NCBI GenBank assembly: GCA_050289625.1
Contig: JBNKGC010000002.1
Span: forward strand, 1-64,000
DNA from: NIC37A-2 sp050289625
GTDB taxonomy: Bacteria > Myxococcota_A > Polyangia > Polyangiales > Polyangiaceae
Reading direction: 5' to 3'
DNA: 64,000 bases
Shown piece by piece: positions 16,314-25,118 of this stretch. The first letter of the stretch is position 1. Each line of letters starts with the position of its first letter. The translations under genes and the position numbers were made by a program. The notes beneath the pieces were generated by a model. The model was given only the letters and a program-made list of their open reading frames with translations. It did not search any database and was not told where the DNA came from.

Positions 16314-17552
16314 CTATCCCGGCGTACGGGAGCTGTTCTTGGTTACGGTGGCAGATTCGGCATCGCAGGCGATGCTCCCTGTGGAAACGCGCCATCTGGC
16401 CAGCGGCCACAGCCAAAGCAGCGACAGGTAGCCCCCACCCAAAAGCAAGAGGTGGAGAAACTCCGGGCTGACGTCGGTCAACGATGCGCTCTTCTGACTC
16501 AGCACCTGCATTGCCAGCAGACCAGGCGTACTTGGAAATAGGTTGGCGGCGCTCCGCAGCCATTGCGGCAGCGCGCTGGCGGGCATGGCGTAGCCCGAAA
16601 TCATCAGCAGGGGAGCCGATAGAAACATCAGCGCGTGGAACGCTCCATAGCGATCTTTCACCAACGTCCCGACAAACAATCCCATCGGAAGCAACGTCAG
16701 AACAAAGGCAGCAAACAATGCGGCGAATGACGCCGCACTCAGCATTGGCCAGCCAAACCAAACAAACGCTGCGATCAAGGCGCCCGCGGAGCCGGCAAAC
16801 AAAGGCATCTGAGCCACTCCTCGCCCCAGCAGTTCGAACAGCGACGGCGCGGTGCCCGAGTCGCCCTCTGCTTCCCGGCGCAGCCCCGCTGAATATGCCA
16901 GACCGAGCAAGGTCACCTGTTGAAGGACAATCAAGAGGATCCCCGGTACGAGAAACGATCCATAGGATACGTTGGAGTGGAAAACGTAGCGAAAATCCGG
17001 AATGATAGGGTGAGACGCTACCTCCGCCCCTTTCCCACCGAATCCGACTTCAGCGAGTCGCGCAGCCGCGATCTCGGTACTCTGGTCGAGCACGACTTCA
17101 GTTACTGCCGGCAGCGCCGTGCCATAGGCCAAAAGATTCGCTGCGTAAGTCCACGCCGCCACGGTAGCTTGATGGCCACGCTTCAGCTCTGCCGACAAAC
17201 CGGGCGGCATCTCGACGATGAGATCCACTTCACGGGCAATTAACATTGCACGCGCGGTTTCAATGTCGTCGACCCGGGCGATCAATGACAGCCCTTGCGT
17301 GGCATCCAGGAGTAATGTCAAACGTCGCGAAAACGCAGAATCATCCAAATCGACGACCACGAAGGGGCGCTCTACCACCTGATCCCGAGCATAAAGACTG
17401 CTCACGAACACAGGATAGACAATGGTCACTGCGACCAACAAGAGCACGATCATTGGATGGCGTCGCATGTGCGACAGCTCGCCCAGGCAACCCGACCAGA
17501 TCTCGTGCAGTCGCCCTACTCGACGGACCCTCCAGCCGATACTGCGTTTCAT
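16314..17552 (-). CDS. ABC-2 type permease (second of pair)
   Basis: A 412-residue permease of the YhhJ/YbhR-like ABC-2 class. One helix lies near residues 34-55. A large extracytoplasmic domain of about 150 residues follows (VVVDLDDSAFSRRLTLLLDA and VDLIVEMPPGLSAELKRG), then five or six helices from about residue 195 (GSFLVPGILLIVLQQVTLLG to LLLLGGGYLSLLWLWPLA). It would form a heterodimeric export channel with the preceding gene, whose stop it overlaps by four bases. Adaptor and TolC genes complete the export route, but no nucleotide-binding subunit is encoded here. Base composition appears less GC-rich than in neighbouring genes. Confidence 0.88.
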   Translation of the reverse strand: MKRSIGWRVRRVGRLHEIWSGCLGELSHMRRHPMIVLLLVAVTIVYPVFVSSLYARDQVVERPFVVVDLDDSAFSRRLTLLLDATQGLSLIARVDDIETARAMLIAREVDLIVEMPPGLSAELKRGHQATVAAWTYAANLLAYGTALPAVTEVVLDQSTEIAAARLAEVGFGGKGAEVASHPIIPDFRYVFHSNVSYGSFLVPGILLIVLQQVTLLGLAYSAGLRREAEGDSGTAPSLFELLGRGVAQMPLFAGSAGALIAAFVWFGWPMLSAASFAALFAAFVLTLLPMGLFVGTLVKDRYGAFHALMFLSAPLLMISGYAMPASALPQWLRSAANLFPSTPGLLAMQVLSQKSASLTDVSPEFLHLLLLGGGYLSLLWLWPLARWRVSTGSIACDAESATVTKNSSRTPG

Positions 17553-18715
17553 GCGGACTGACTCTGTTGCTCAGACACGCCATGCCGCTGCGTTATGCAT
17601 GTTCGCCAACGACCTCGAAAAGACCAGCTGACAATCGCGATACTCAGATAGACCCCGCACTGCAAAACCAGAAGACGCAACTGCGGGGCGACTTCGGTGA
17701 AGTTGGTGGCCCGATGTAGATACACCTGAAACGCCTGCGCAAAGGGCTGAAGCGGCAAGATGTAGCTGAAGCTCGCAAGTGGTTTCGGAAACAGATCCGT
17801 CGGAAAGGTGATACCGCTTGCCATCAACGATAGCATCCCCAAAAATACGCAAACGTCCATTGCCAAGGGAGCTTCCGGAATGGCACCGTGCAAGGCAACC
17901 ACGAGCAGCCCCGTAGCCAGCACGAACAAAGCACTCATTGCCGCGATGAGAGCGAACGAACTTTGAGGCACAATGGCTTCCTGCGGCAGAACGACATAGG
18001 CCAAGAGCAGGCACATCAGCCAACCAAGTACACAGGTCGCACCCATTCCCGAGAGACGACTCAGCCAACTTTGTCTTGCCAGACGCGGTTGAAAGTACCC
18101 GGACGCGAGCAGCAGCAAGAAGATTTCCAACAGGAAGTAGAGCAATCCTGGAACGATGTAGATCGCGTAGTTTGCGGCCGGATTGAAGGGCCGCGCTGAT
18201 TGAAGACGCAGAGGCATTACATTGTGCAGTGCATCACGACTGGGAACTCCCAACTTCTCCGCCTTCACGATGGCCACTCCCACCCCAAAGTTGACAGCGG
18301 CTGTAGCGAGGGCTTTGTAAATATTTTTGGCAACAAGAATGTTCGAGCCGTCAATCGCTGCGGAAATCGGCACCGGCTGCCCCCTCTTTACGCTGCTCGA
18401 AAAGTCGGATGGAATCAGCACCACCCCTCTGATCTCTCCGCGCACCAAGAGCTGACGCGCTTGCTCCGGCGACTCGATGGGCACATCGCTCACTTCGACC
18501 AGCTGCTCGGCCATCAGGATGCGCTTGAGTGTGCGGCTGAGTTGACTGTTGTCCATGTCGACAACTGCCACCGGTAGCGCCGTGACGCTCAAGTGGTAAT
18601 ACGCCTGAAAAGCACACAGCGAACAAAGCGCATAGAGCATCAGCAGCGCGCGCTTTCTCGGTTCCACGAGCGGTGCGAGCAATTGTCGCACCAGGGCTCT
18701 TGCAAAGACCATCAC
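17549..18715 (-). CDS. ABC-2 type permease (first of pair)
   Basis: A 388-residue ABC-2 permease with the same layout as its neighbour: an N-terminal helix (LLMLYALCSLCAFQAYYHLS), a periplasmic domain (VVDMDNSQLSRTLKRILMAE and GVVLIPSDFSSSVKRGQPVP), and a C-terminal membrane part (YAIYIVPGLLYFLLEIFLLL onward). It overlaps the HlyD gene upstream and the second permease downstream by four bases each, so the four genes form one operon. The pair resembles permeases known from drug or bacteriocin export. The energy source is unclear because no ATPase gene lies in the operon. Confidence 0.88.
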   Translation of the reverse strand: MMVFARALVRQLLAPLVEPRKRALLMLYALCSLCAFQAYYHLSVTALPVAVVDMDNSQLSRTLKRILMAEQLVEVSDVPIESPEQARQLLVRGEIRGVVLIPSDFSSSVKRGQPVPISAAIDGSNILVAKNIYKALATAAVNFGVGVAIVKAEKLGVPSRDALHNVMPLRLQSARPFNPAANYAIYIVPGLLYFLLEIFLLLLASGYFQPRLARQSWLSRLSGMGATCVLGWLMCLLLAYVVLPQEAIVPQSSFALIAAMSALFVLATGLLVVALHGAIPEAPLAMDVCVFLGMLSLMASGITFPTDLFPKPLASFSYILPLQPFAQAFQVYLHRATNFTEVAPQLRLLVLQCGVYLSIAIVSWSFRGRWRTCITQRHGVSEQQSQSA

Positions 18716-19674
18716 CCCTCGCCCAGTGTCCAGCGAATCGTCATTCCTGGACGCAATCCTGGAACCTCTTTCTCCGAAAGCTTCATACGGACCTCGAAGC
18801 TCTTGAGATCAAAACTGTCGCTAGCGCTCGTAGCTCTCCAGGTAGCGAAGTCTCCCAAGGCCGCAATGTGTTGCACTTCGGCGCTCACCTCGCGGTCCAG
18901 AGCTGGCACGTACAGCTTTCGCTTTTCACCTTTGCGCAAGCCCTTCAAGTGATCCTCGCGGACGGCAAATACCGCCCAGATCTCGCCAAGATCTACCAGT
19001 GTTATCAGCGGAAAACCGATACCACTCAATTCCCCCTCACTCACGTGGATCTTGGCAACTTCCGCTGCACGCGGCGCAACCTGTTCTTTCTCTCGCAATA
19101 GCGAGCTCACCAGGTCGCGGGCACTGACCGCTCCTTCCGCCATGGAGGCCAAACTCTCTAGCTCTTCAGGTCGGGCTCCCTCGTTCAAAGCTTTGAGGTG
19201 TTCCTTGGCAATCGCAAGCTGCGCTTTTGCGAGTTCGTGAGCGAGTTCCAGCTGTTCCAGCTGGGCCTTACCCATCGCTTGCTTTTCCACGAGAGCTCGG
19301 CCTCGCTCCGCCATTTTTTGCGTGCTGACAACTTCCTGCTCTGCCGCTTGCACTGCGGCTGCCGCGCTTCGCTTGAGAGAATCTCTGGGACCAGCCTGCG
19401 CCAGATCTACCTGGCGTTGAGTTGCTTTCACGTAGGATGACGCCTGCGCCAGCCTCATCTCCAATGCGTCCAACTCAAGACGCACCAGCACCTGTCCTTC
19501 CTGCACGTCGTCCCCCTCTTCCACCACGACCTCGGTGATGCGCCCAGGCAGTTTCGAAGCCACGTCAATCTCTTTGGCTTCGACCAGTCCAGTCAATACC
19601 ACCGGTCTTGTTTCTGAAGACTGGCACGCCGTGCTCATTATCATGGAGGCCAGCAACCACAGATTCCAACGCAT
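18712..19674 (-). CDS. HlyD-family periplasmic adaptor lipoprotein
   Basis: A 320-residue membrane fusion protein. The signal ends in lipobox STAC (residue 17). A biotinyl-lipoyl-like half (VEAKEIDVASKLPGRITEVV, EGDDVQEGQVLVRLE) is followed by a coiled coil of about 120 residues rich in Ala/Glu/Leu, the second lipoyl half, and a beta-barrel domain (VDLGEIWAVFAVREDHLKGL, RPGMTIRWTLGEG). It would bridge the two ABC-2 permeases and the TolC protein. It begins 18 bases after the TolC gene and overlaps the first permease by four bases. Confidence 0.92.
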   Translation of the reverse strand: MRWNLWLLASMIMSTACQSSETRPVVLTGLVEAKEIDVASKLPGRITEVVVEEGDDVQEGQVLVRLELDALEMRLAQASSYVKATQRQVDLAQAGPRDSLKRSAAAAVQAAEQEVVSTQKMAERGRALVEKQAMGKAQLEQLELAHELAKAQLAIAKEHLKALNEGARPEELESLASMAEGAVSARDLVSSLLREKEQVAPRAAEVAKIHVSEGELSGIGFPLITLVDLGEIWAVFAVREDHLKGLRKGEKRKLYVPALDREVSAEVQHIAALGDFATWRATSASDSFDLKSFEVRMKLSEKEVPGLRPGMTIRWTLGEG

Positions 19675-19692
19675 GATTACCCTTGTCGCTTC

Positions 19693-21249
19693 TCAGCGTG
19701 CTTCTTGCCGACTAGTTGTGGGAACAACGACATCCTCTCCAGGAGGGGTCGCAACCGAAACGCCTGTAGCGGCCGATGGGGACGACACCTGCTCGGTTCC
19801 AGCGGCTTCCGTCGCCCTTGGCTCGTTGGTCCGCGGCGTCTGCGACAACCGCGCCAATGCTTGTTCATCACCCGCGGCCATCCAAAGTCGAGCGAGATTG
19901 CGCCAGGCTTCGAGTCGCGCAAGTTCCTTCTCGGTCGCCAATCTGTCCGCTGTGCGTTGAGCCGAAAGAAGCGGCGTAGGTTCGATGATTCCCTCCTCAA
20001 AACGGTCCTGTTGAATCCGCAGCGTCGCCTGTGCCCGGCGCACACCTTCGGCTAACAATGCATAGCGCTCTCGTGCTGACAGCAACCCCTGGTATGATTG
20101 ACGCACACTTGCTTCGATGACCCGCCTTGCAGATTCCCTGCGGTGTGTCGCCTCATCGCTCAACGCTTTGGCCTGACTGCGCGCCGCGCCACGTCGCCCC
20201 CAATCCCAAATCACCATCTGTGCGGACACTCCAACAAAGAACTGGTCCTGCGGCAGCACCGCAACATTGCCCACATGATCATATCGGCCAATCACATTGA
20301 CCTTTGGCATGTATTGCCAATCAGCGATTTTCTGCGCGCGTTCACCAAGCTGCCTGCGCCGAGTCGCAACGCTCATCTCTGGTCTTTCCGCAAGCGCTCT
20401 TTGGAGCAAGTCCTCCAGCGCGCGGGAGGGCAGGTCCGGAAGTCCCGCTAGCGACTCCAGATCCCCTAGCGAACCAACTGAGTCTCCTGTCAAACTCGCC
20501 AGTGCTTCGCGAGCCACGGAAACTGCAGACTCACTCGCTCGCACGAGTGAGTCTGCCTCAATCCTGGCAGTGCCGACTTCGAGAGGAAAGAACTTTCCCA
20601 CCATCTCGGCGTCCGCCATTGCCTGAGCCTGCGCTTCCTGCTTGCGGAGAGATTGCACCGTCTGTCGCGCCAAAGCTTGCAAACTCTCGGCCTGCAAGAC
20701 GGTCAGGTACGCTGCAGTCACCGAAAAAACAATCCGTTTCCTCAGAATGGCCTGAGCGTCTCGCGCGTCTGCGCGCAACAATTCCGCCATCTGTCGCGCT
20801 TGATAGACCTCGTAGAGTCCTGTCAGGGGCTGCGCAATCATGAGGTTTACATCGTAGACGAACTGCTCGCGAACAGGGACTGGTCGAATCGCGTCTTTCA
20901 GAACATCGGTAATCGCCTGACGCAGCTGGGGCGACAGTGCTGGCAGATTGAGAGACTGGTCATTCACGACCGGCATGGCCCAGTCGGAATCGAAGAGAAA
21001 GGCATCAGCACCGACGCTGACCGTAGGCCCATATCCGCTACTGATTGCGTCGGCAGCAAGCTCGAGGCGCTTCTGTTCCAGTTCGCTAAGACGCAATTCA
21101 GGGTTATGGTCAGTTGCTCGTTGAATCAAGCTGGCAAGAGTCGCCCGTGGCGTTTCGGCTCCGGCCGAAGAAGCATCAGTGAGACAAGCCAGAAGCAACG
21201 ATGCTCCGATGTGAAAGGAAAGACCAATTCGCCGTTTTCGTTTTGCCAA
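19693..21249 (-). CDS. TolC-family outer membrane channel
   Basis: A 518-residue outer membrane efflux protein with a signal peptide (LSFHIGASLLLACLTDASSA). Two long helical hairpin repeats follow, each with the Asn-Pro-Glu-Leu style start (RATDHNPELRLSELEQKRLE; ALAERPEMSVATRRRQLGER) and strands such as GYGPTVSVGADAFLF and YMPKVNVIGRYDH. The C-terminal 50 residues are Ala/Pro/Thr-rich and dispensable-looking. It is the first gene of the export operon. A 48-bp repeat lies 45 bases upstream of its ATG, so the promoter may be carried by, or disturbed by, that repeat. Confidence 0.92.
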   Translation of the reverse strand: MAKRKRRIGLSFHIGASLLLACLTDASSAGAETPRATLASLIQRATDHNPELRLSELEQKRLELAADAISSGYGPTVSVGADAFLFDSDWAMPVVNDQSLNLPALSPQLRQAITDVLKDAIRPVPVREQFVYDVNLMIAQPLTGLYEVYQARQMAELLRADARDAQAILRKRIVFSVTAAYLTVLQAESLQALARQTVQSLRKQEAQAQAMADAEMVGKFFPLEVGTARIEADSLVRASESAVSVAREALASLTGDSVGSLGDLESLAGLPDLPSRALEDLLQRALAERPEMSVATRRRQLGERAQKIADWQYMPKVNVIGRYDHVGNVAVLPQDQFFVGVSAQMVIWDWGRRGAARSQAKALSDEATHRRESARRVIEASVRQSYQGLLSARERYALLAEGVRRAQATLRIQQDRFEEGIIEPTPLLSAQRTADRLATEKELARLEAWRNLARLWMAAGDEQALARLSQTPRTNEPRATEAAGTEQVSSPSAATGVSVATPPGEDVVVPTTSRQEAR

Positions 21250-21293
21250 GCGACGTCTCCGTTCGTAGTCGTTCTTTGGGGATGAACCCTAGA

Positions 21294-21341
21294 GCGATGA
21301 CCGCTTGCGGTGATCGCAGAAAACATGAGCGGCAGGTGTAG
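21294..21341. repeat. Palindrome-plus-tail repeat, copy 1
   Basis: GCGATGACCGC TT GCGGTGATCGC (one mismatch) is followed by AGAAAACATGAGCG. The same palindrome and tail recur at 47786-47829, and shorter relatives of the palindrome lie at 48482 and 54700. The tail resembles the 20-bp repeat at 2994 and 21484. It is probably a relic of a transposable element end. Confidence 0.5.
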
Positions 21342-21483
21342 AACAGTGGCCTCCCGGAGCCGTTTGGACCTCAGCCGCTGTGGGCCAAGACGGCGGAGGG
21401 CCATCAGGGCAACTGAGCACCGCTGTAGCAGGACCGCTGGTTGACGGTCAAACGGTGGGCTTCCTCGCCAGGGCCGTATGAGA

Positions 21484-21503
21484 CTAAGAAACATAAACGT
21501 GCA
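21484..21503. repeat. 20-bp repeat, copy 2
   Basis: CTAAGAAACATAAACGTGCA is identical to 2994-3013, beside the IS91-type transposase fragment. The bases on either side differ between copies apart from a few pyrimidines downstream. Confidence 0.5.
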
Positions 21504-21742
21504 ATCCAGCTCTCACCCCACCGCCGGTATCTTAACGGACCAGGACGCCCGCCGATCTTGAGTTTGGGCTTCGTTTTCCCTGCGCTCCGGTGCTCAAGTA
21601 CCCACGTACGTTCCGCTCCGGTGCTCGCGAAAGCCTCGCCAAAACTCAAGCTTGACGGGCGCGCTCTCGCTTGAGGTATCGGGGATGGGCAGAGCCCACA
21701 TTGAACCTTTACGCGCCCGCCCGCTTTTGGAACGCTAGCACC

Positions 21743-21997
21743 ATGGACTTCGACGAGGCCCAGGTGCGTGTCAAAAAACTCACGAAAACCCCCGAAGCGT
21801 CCGAACTGCTTCGCCTCTACTCGCTCTTCAAACAGGGCACGGCCGGCGACATTCAGGGGAAGCGCCCGGGCCTTTTCGACGTGCGCGGGCGAGCGAAGTT
21901 CGACGCCTGGAGCGCGGTACGTGGGATGAGTCAGGAAGACGCTCGACAGGCCTACGTTGACCTCGTGACGGATCTCGAGAAGAAGTACGGCGCCTGA
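21743..21997 (+). CDS. Acyl-CoA-binding protein
   Basis: An 84-residue ACBP, a four-helix bundle that binds long-chain acyl-CoA in the cytosol. The segment LLRLYSLFKQGTAGDIQGKR and PGLFDVRGRAKFDAWSAVRG carry the family tyrosine, lysine and tryptophan that contact the CoA and acyl chain (YGLYKQATVGDxNxxRPG; KxKxDAWNxxKG). The rest is AYVDLVTDLEKKYG, also typical. The ATG at 21743 was chosen because it starts the first helix (MDFDEAQVRVKKL). ACBPs are widespread in eukaryotes and patchy in bacteria. The gene seems to be monocistronic. Confidence 0.92.
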   Translation: MDFDEAQVRVKKLTKTPEASELLRLYSLFKQGTAGDIQGKRPGLFDVRGRAKFDAWSAVRGMSQEDARQAYVDLVTDLEKKYGA

Positions 21998-22208
21998 CCA
22001 GGGCCCATGGCGAAGGTCACTTCCACACCGCGGCATGCCGCCGCTCGCCACGGGTGTACCCAACCCGCGATGCTCCTCGACGGGGTTAAGCAGTCCCACG
22101 GCGGCGCCGTAACCGTGAGTGAAGATCCATACCGTGCCCCGCGGGGCACGTCTTTTCGAAGCTCACTCTGATGCCGAGGGCGGAGCCGCGAAAGGATGGG
22201 ACAACGTG

Positions 22209-22568
22209 ATGACGACCCAAGATCAGGAAATGCAACTCAACGACTTGATCCTCGAAGGAAGAATGCTCGACGCGCTGGACCGCTTTTATGCCGACGACGT
22301 CGTAATGCAGGAAAACCTGGCCGCTCCAACCTGCGGCAAAGCAGCCAATCTCGCCCGCGAGAAGGCTTTCTTGTCCAACGTGGAGAGAATGAACAAGACC
22401 GCACTGATCGGCTCGGCGGTGAAGGGCGACATGTCCTATTCCGAGTGGGAGTACGACATGACCCTCAAGGACGGAAAGCGGCTGCACCTGTCCGAGGTCG
22501 CTGCGCGACGCTGGAAGAACGGAAAGGTCGTTCACGAGCGCTGTTACTACGATTCAGGACAGTCGTGA
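22209..22568 (+). CDS. SnoaL/NTF2-like protein
   Basis: A 119-residue soluble NTF2-fold protein: the helix LNDLILEGRMLDALDRFYAD and strand DDVVMQENLAAPTCGKAANL are typical of SnoaL-like domains, followed by sheet strands YSEWEYDMTLKDGKRLHLSE and WKNGKVVHERCYYDSG. No signal peptide is present, unlike the NTF2-like protein at 3948. The start at 22209 has AAGGATGGG eight to nine bases upstream. Function could be a ketosteroid-isomerase-like enzyme or a ligand binder; the catalytic residues cannot be assigned. Confidence 0.8.
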   Translation: MTTQDQEMQLNDLILEGRMLDALDRFYADDVVMQENLAAPTCGKAANLAREKAFLSNVERMNKTALIGSAVKGDMSYSEWEYDMTLKDGKRLHLSEVAARRWKNGKVVHERCYYDSGQS

Positions 22569-22588
22569 CCCGGGAGCGCGCTCGGCAC

Positions 22589-23542
22589 TCACCGCGCGGG
22601 ATCGACGTACACCTGCATCGACACCTTGCGCCCCGAGTTGTAGGTGACGGAGGCCACACCGGGCTCGTCACCCTCGGGTAGGCTCGAGTCGATGCGCCAA
22701 ACGTGGTGCGGCTCTGCGTAGTCGGCGTCCGAGCCCGGACCCGACTGGATCACGACTTCCACCCGCAGGTGGTGCTCGCCCGAGGCATCTCCCGCCGGCA
22801 GCGCAAATCGCCCGGCCCGGAGCAACAACCGGGCGACGCGGAAGAGACGAGCCACCGGCTTCGGAACATTCCCCGAGGTTTCGATGGCAGTCACCTGACC
22901 CTCACCGTCGAGACGCGCGATGATCTCGAACCGCCCCACGGGACCCAATGGCAACTTCGTCCACTGAACGTCGCCTCGCGCCGCCGCGGGAAGGACGCGG
23001 GTGAAGGCGCTCGGGAGATTCCCGCGGCGTGCTCGTATGCCTTCAGCCCCGTAGCTCTCCTCTGAGTGCCCTTCCTGGGGTTCGGGCGAAGCTCCCCCCA
23101 CCCGCCCGGGAGACGACCGTCCGGGAGACGACCGTCCGGGAGACGACCGCTCGGGAGACGACGGCTTTCCCGGTCGGGGTGGAGGCGCGGGCTCTGCGTC
23201 CGACTCGCTTTGCTTCGGTTCGGGCGGCTTCGCGCGGTCGCCTCCCGACGCGGGTCGCCCCACGATGCTCGGCTCGGTCGGAGGCTCGCTCTCTGCTTGC
23301 GGCGAAGGAACCTGTCCTGACGCCTCGCGAAGGGGCGGTTTCGGTTCTTCCTCGTAGGCGGAGATCTCGAACGTCTCGCCCGCCCAGGCCCCTGCGTCCG
23401 CGACCACGGCCGGCCGCGCCGCAACCGCGCTCACGAAAGCGACCAAAAGGAGCGCGCCATGCAGCCCGAGCGACGCGCTCAAGCATGCGAGGGAGACGGC
23501 GGGGCGGCGCCGGGACGAGAGCATGCCGCGAGAGCATGCCAC
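22589..23542 (-). CDS. TonB-like envelope protein
   Basis: A 317-residue protein with one N-terminal membrane helix (ASLGLHGALLLVAFVSAVAA), then a long Pro/Glu/Ser-rich region including four tandem SSPGR-type repeats (15-bp DNA repeat around 23100-23160). A C-terminal globular domain (FEIIARLDGEGQVTAIETSG, ARLLLRAGRFALPAGD) resembles the TonB C-terminal fold, where strand-helix-strand ends in xxWRF. TonB spans the periplasm and transmits energy to outer membrane transporters. Here no ExbB/ExbD genes are near. A second ATG lies seven codons in. The gene starts 31 bases behind PFP on the same strand. Confidence 0.6.
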   Translation of the reverse strand: MACSRGMLSSRRRPAVSLACLSASLGLHGALLLVAFVSAVAARPAVVADAGAWAGETFEISAYEEEPKPPLREASGQVPSPQAESEPPTEPSIVGRPASGGDRAKPPEPKQSESDAEPAPPPRPGKPSSPERSSPGRSSPGRSSPGRVGGASPEPQEGHSEESYGAEGIRARRGNLPSAFTRVLPAAARGDVQWTKLPLGPVGRFEIIARLDGEGQVTAIETSGNVPKPVARLFRVARLLLRAGRFALPAGDASGEHHLRVEVVIQSGPGSDADYAEPHHVWRIDSSLPEGDEPGVASVTYNSGRKVSMQVYVDPAR

Positions 23543-23573
23543 GAGTCAGCCGGAGCCGCCGCCGAGTGGTGAC

Positions 23574-24818
23574 TCACTGTTCCGAGTGGGGCGGAATGCT
23601 GAGGGGCGCTCCCTTCGGCTGACCCAGCTCATCGAGCAGGTCGTCGAACCACTTCTCGTTGATGTTGAAGGGCTTGCCACCTTTGATCCGGGGGAACTCG
23701 ATGGCGCGCAGGCGACCACCGTGCTCCTCGTCGTGCCCGACCACTCCGGACTCACCGCGCAGGCCGCATTCCACGGCGTGGTCCACCATGCTCTTGATCA
23801 CGCGGAGGTCGTCCTCGTTGGCGGCGGCTGCACGCGCAAAGTAACCCGACTTCTGAACGAGGGTTTTCTCCGCTCCGAGCAGCTTCGCGAACTGCTTGGA
23901 GAACCACTGGCCGACGTTCACCGCGTCGAGCTTGTAGTGACCGAATGCGTCCTTGGGGACGTCTTCACCTCGCGCGATCATCTCCTCGACGATTTGGTTC
24001 ACGCACGCACCTTCGGAAACGAAGATGTTCACGCAGTCCCACTTGTCCATCACCGCACGCAGTCGCCGGGCCTCTTGTTCGAGGTCGAAGGCCATCTCCG
24101 GGACGTACACGGCATCGATGTCCTTGTGGGTGCGGGCAAGGTTCAGCCCCGGCAAGAAGTCTGGTCCTTGCAGGCGCTTGCGGTACACGCGTGCCGTCTG
24201 CGCGGTAAGCCAACCACAGTTGCGGCCCATCACCTCGTGAATGATGAGCATGCGCGGGTTGGCGGACTGCTCGTTGACGATGTTCTCGAAGTACTTCGCG
24301 CCTTCCTCGGCTGCGGTCCAGGCGCCGAGTGACTGGCGAATGGGGAACACGTCGTTGTCGATGGTCTTGGGCAGTCCGACGACCGTGAGATCGTAGTCGT
24401 TGTCCTTGAGGAATTTGGCCAAATCGGCCGCCGTCGTGTTCGTGTCGTCGCCGCCAATCGTGTGGAGGATCGTGACACCGTCCTTGGTGAGCTGACGGGC
24501 CGCGACCTCGAGCGGCGACTCGCCCTCCTTCACCAAGCCACGCTTCACGCAGTCCTTCACGTTCGTCAGCTTGACGCGACTATTCTGGATGGGACTTCCG
24601 CCGTGCTTGTGAAGAATGTGAGCGTTCTCCCGAACCTCGGGGGTCACGGACACGCTCTTGCCGAGAAGGAGACCCTGGTAGCCACCGAGGTAGCCGATGA
24701 TGTCGACCTCGGGAGCGAGCTCGGTGTAACGCTCGATCAAACCGCCCACTGCGGAGGAGAGACACGGTGCCAGCCCGCCTGCAGTGAGGAGGGCAACCTT
24801 CTGCTTCTTTTCGGTCAT
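23574..24818 (-). CDS. Pyrophosphate-dependent 6-phosphofructokinase
   Basis: A 414-residue phosphofructokinase A-family enzyme that uses pyrophosphate: fructose 6-phosphate + PPi to fructose 1,6-bisphosphate + Pi, reversible. The donor-site motif is TIGGDDTNTTA, where GGDD marks the PPi-type (ATP enzymes have GGDGS). The catalytic segment is GLPKTIDNDVF with the PKTIDND aspartate base, and EVMGRNCGWLTAQTA is the substrate-binding MGR motif. The inner ATG at 24818 opens directly into the first beta strand (KQKVALLTAGGLAPC). PPi-dependent glycolysis saves ATP. It is followed by the TonB-like gene. Confidence 0.95.
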   Translation of the reverse strand: MTEKKQKVALLTAGGLAPCLSSAVGGLIERYTELAPEVDIIGYLGGYQGLLLGKSVSVTPEVRENAHILHKHGGSPIQNSRVKLTNVKDCVKRGLVKEGESPLEVAARQLTKDGVTILHTIGGDDTNTTAADLAKFLKDNDYDLTVVGLPKTIDNDVFPIRQSLGAWTAAEEGAKYFENIVNEQSANPRMLIIHEVMGRNCGWLTAQTARVYRKRLQGPDFLPGLNLARTHKDIDAVYVPEMAFDLEQEARRLRAVMDKWDCVNIFVSEGACVNQIVEEMIARGEDVPKDAFGHYKLDAVNVGQWFSKQFAKLLGAEKTLVQKSGYFARAAAANEDDLRVIKSMVDHAVECGLRGESGVVGHDEEHGGRLRAIEFPRIKGGKPFNINEKWFDDLLDELGQPKGAPLSIPPHSEQ

Positions 24819-25118
24819 GAGAATTTCTGGGGGGGGTCGGGAAAAGTCGCGTGTGGTTACCACTTTTCCGGGGCGGATCGCGAGCCCACACGTGCCCGCG
24901 ATGCAAGGAAACCCGGTCGCAAGCGGAGGGGGCCGTTTTCACACGCTTCCACGGAATTTCCTCGCATCGACGGATCGACGCACCGCGCCGATGCAGTCCG
25001 TCAACGCACCGGCGTGTCCCATCCGGACCGCCCCGCGGCTTCTGCTCCGAAATCGGTCCGTTCTCGGCGAGCGCGGCGCTCCAACCCGGGAGCGTTCCGG
25101 ACGCGAAAGGACACCAAA
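24819..25118. other. Divergent intergenic region
   Basis: Three hundred bases between the PFP gene (minus) and the spondin-like gene (plus). It must contain both promoters. I see no repeat or clear operator. Long open frames here are shadows in GC-rich DNA. Confidence 0.4.

Larger units (their letters stand above)
21250..21742. other. Intergenic region with repeat sequences
   Basis: Almost 500 bases between the divergent TolC and acyl-CoA-binding genes. It holds two members of the AGAAAACAT/AAGAAACAT repeat family (near 21294 and 21484). They bracket about 210 bases without a gene and may be the ends of a short non-autonomous element. A GCTCCGGTGCTC motif is repeated near 21590 and 21614. 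Confidence 0.5.
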
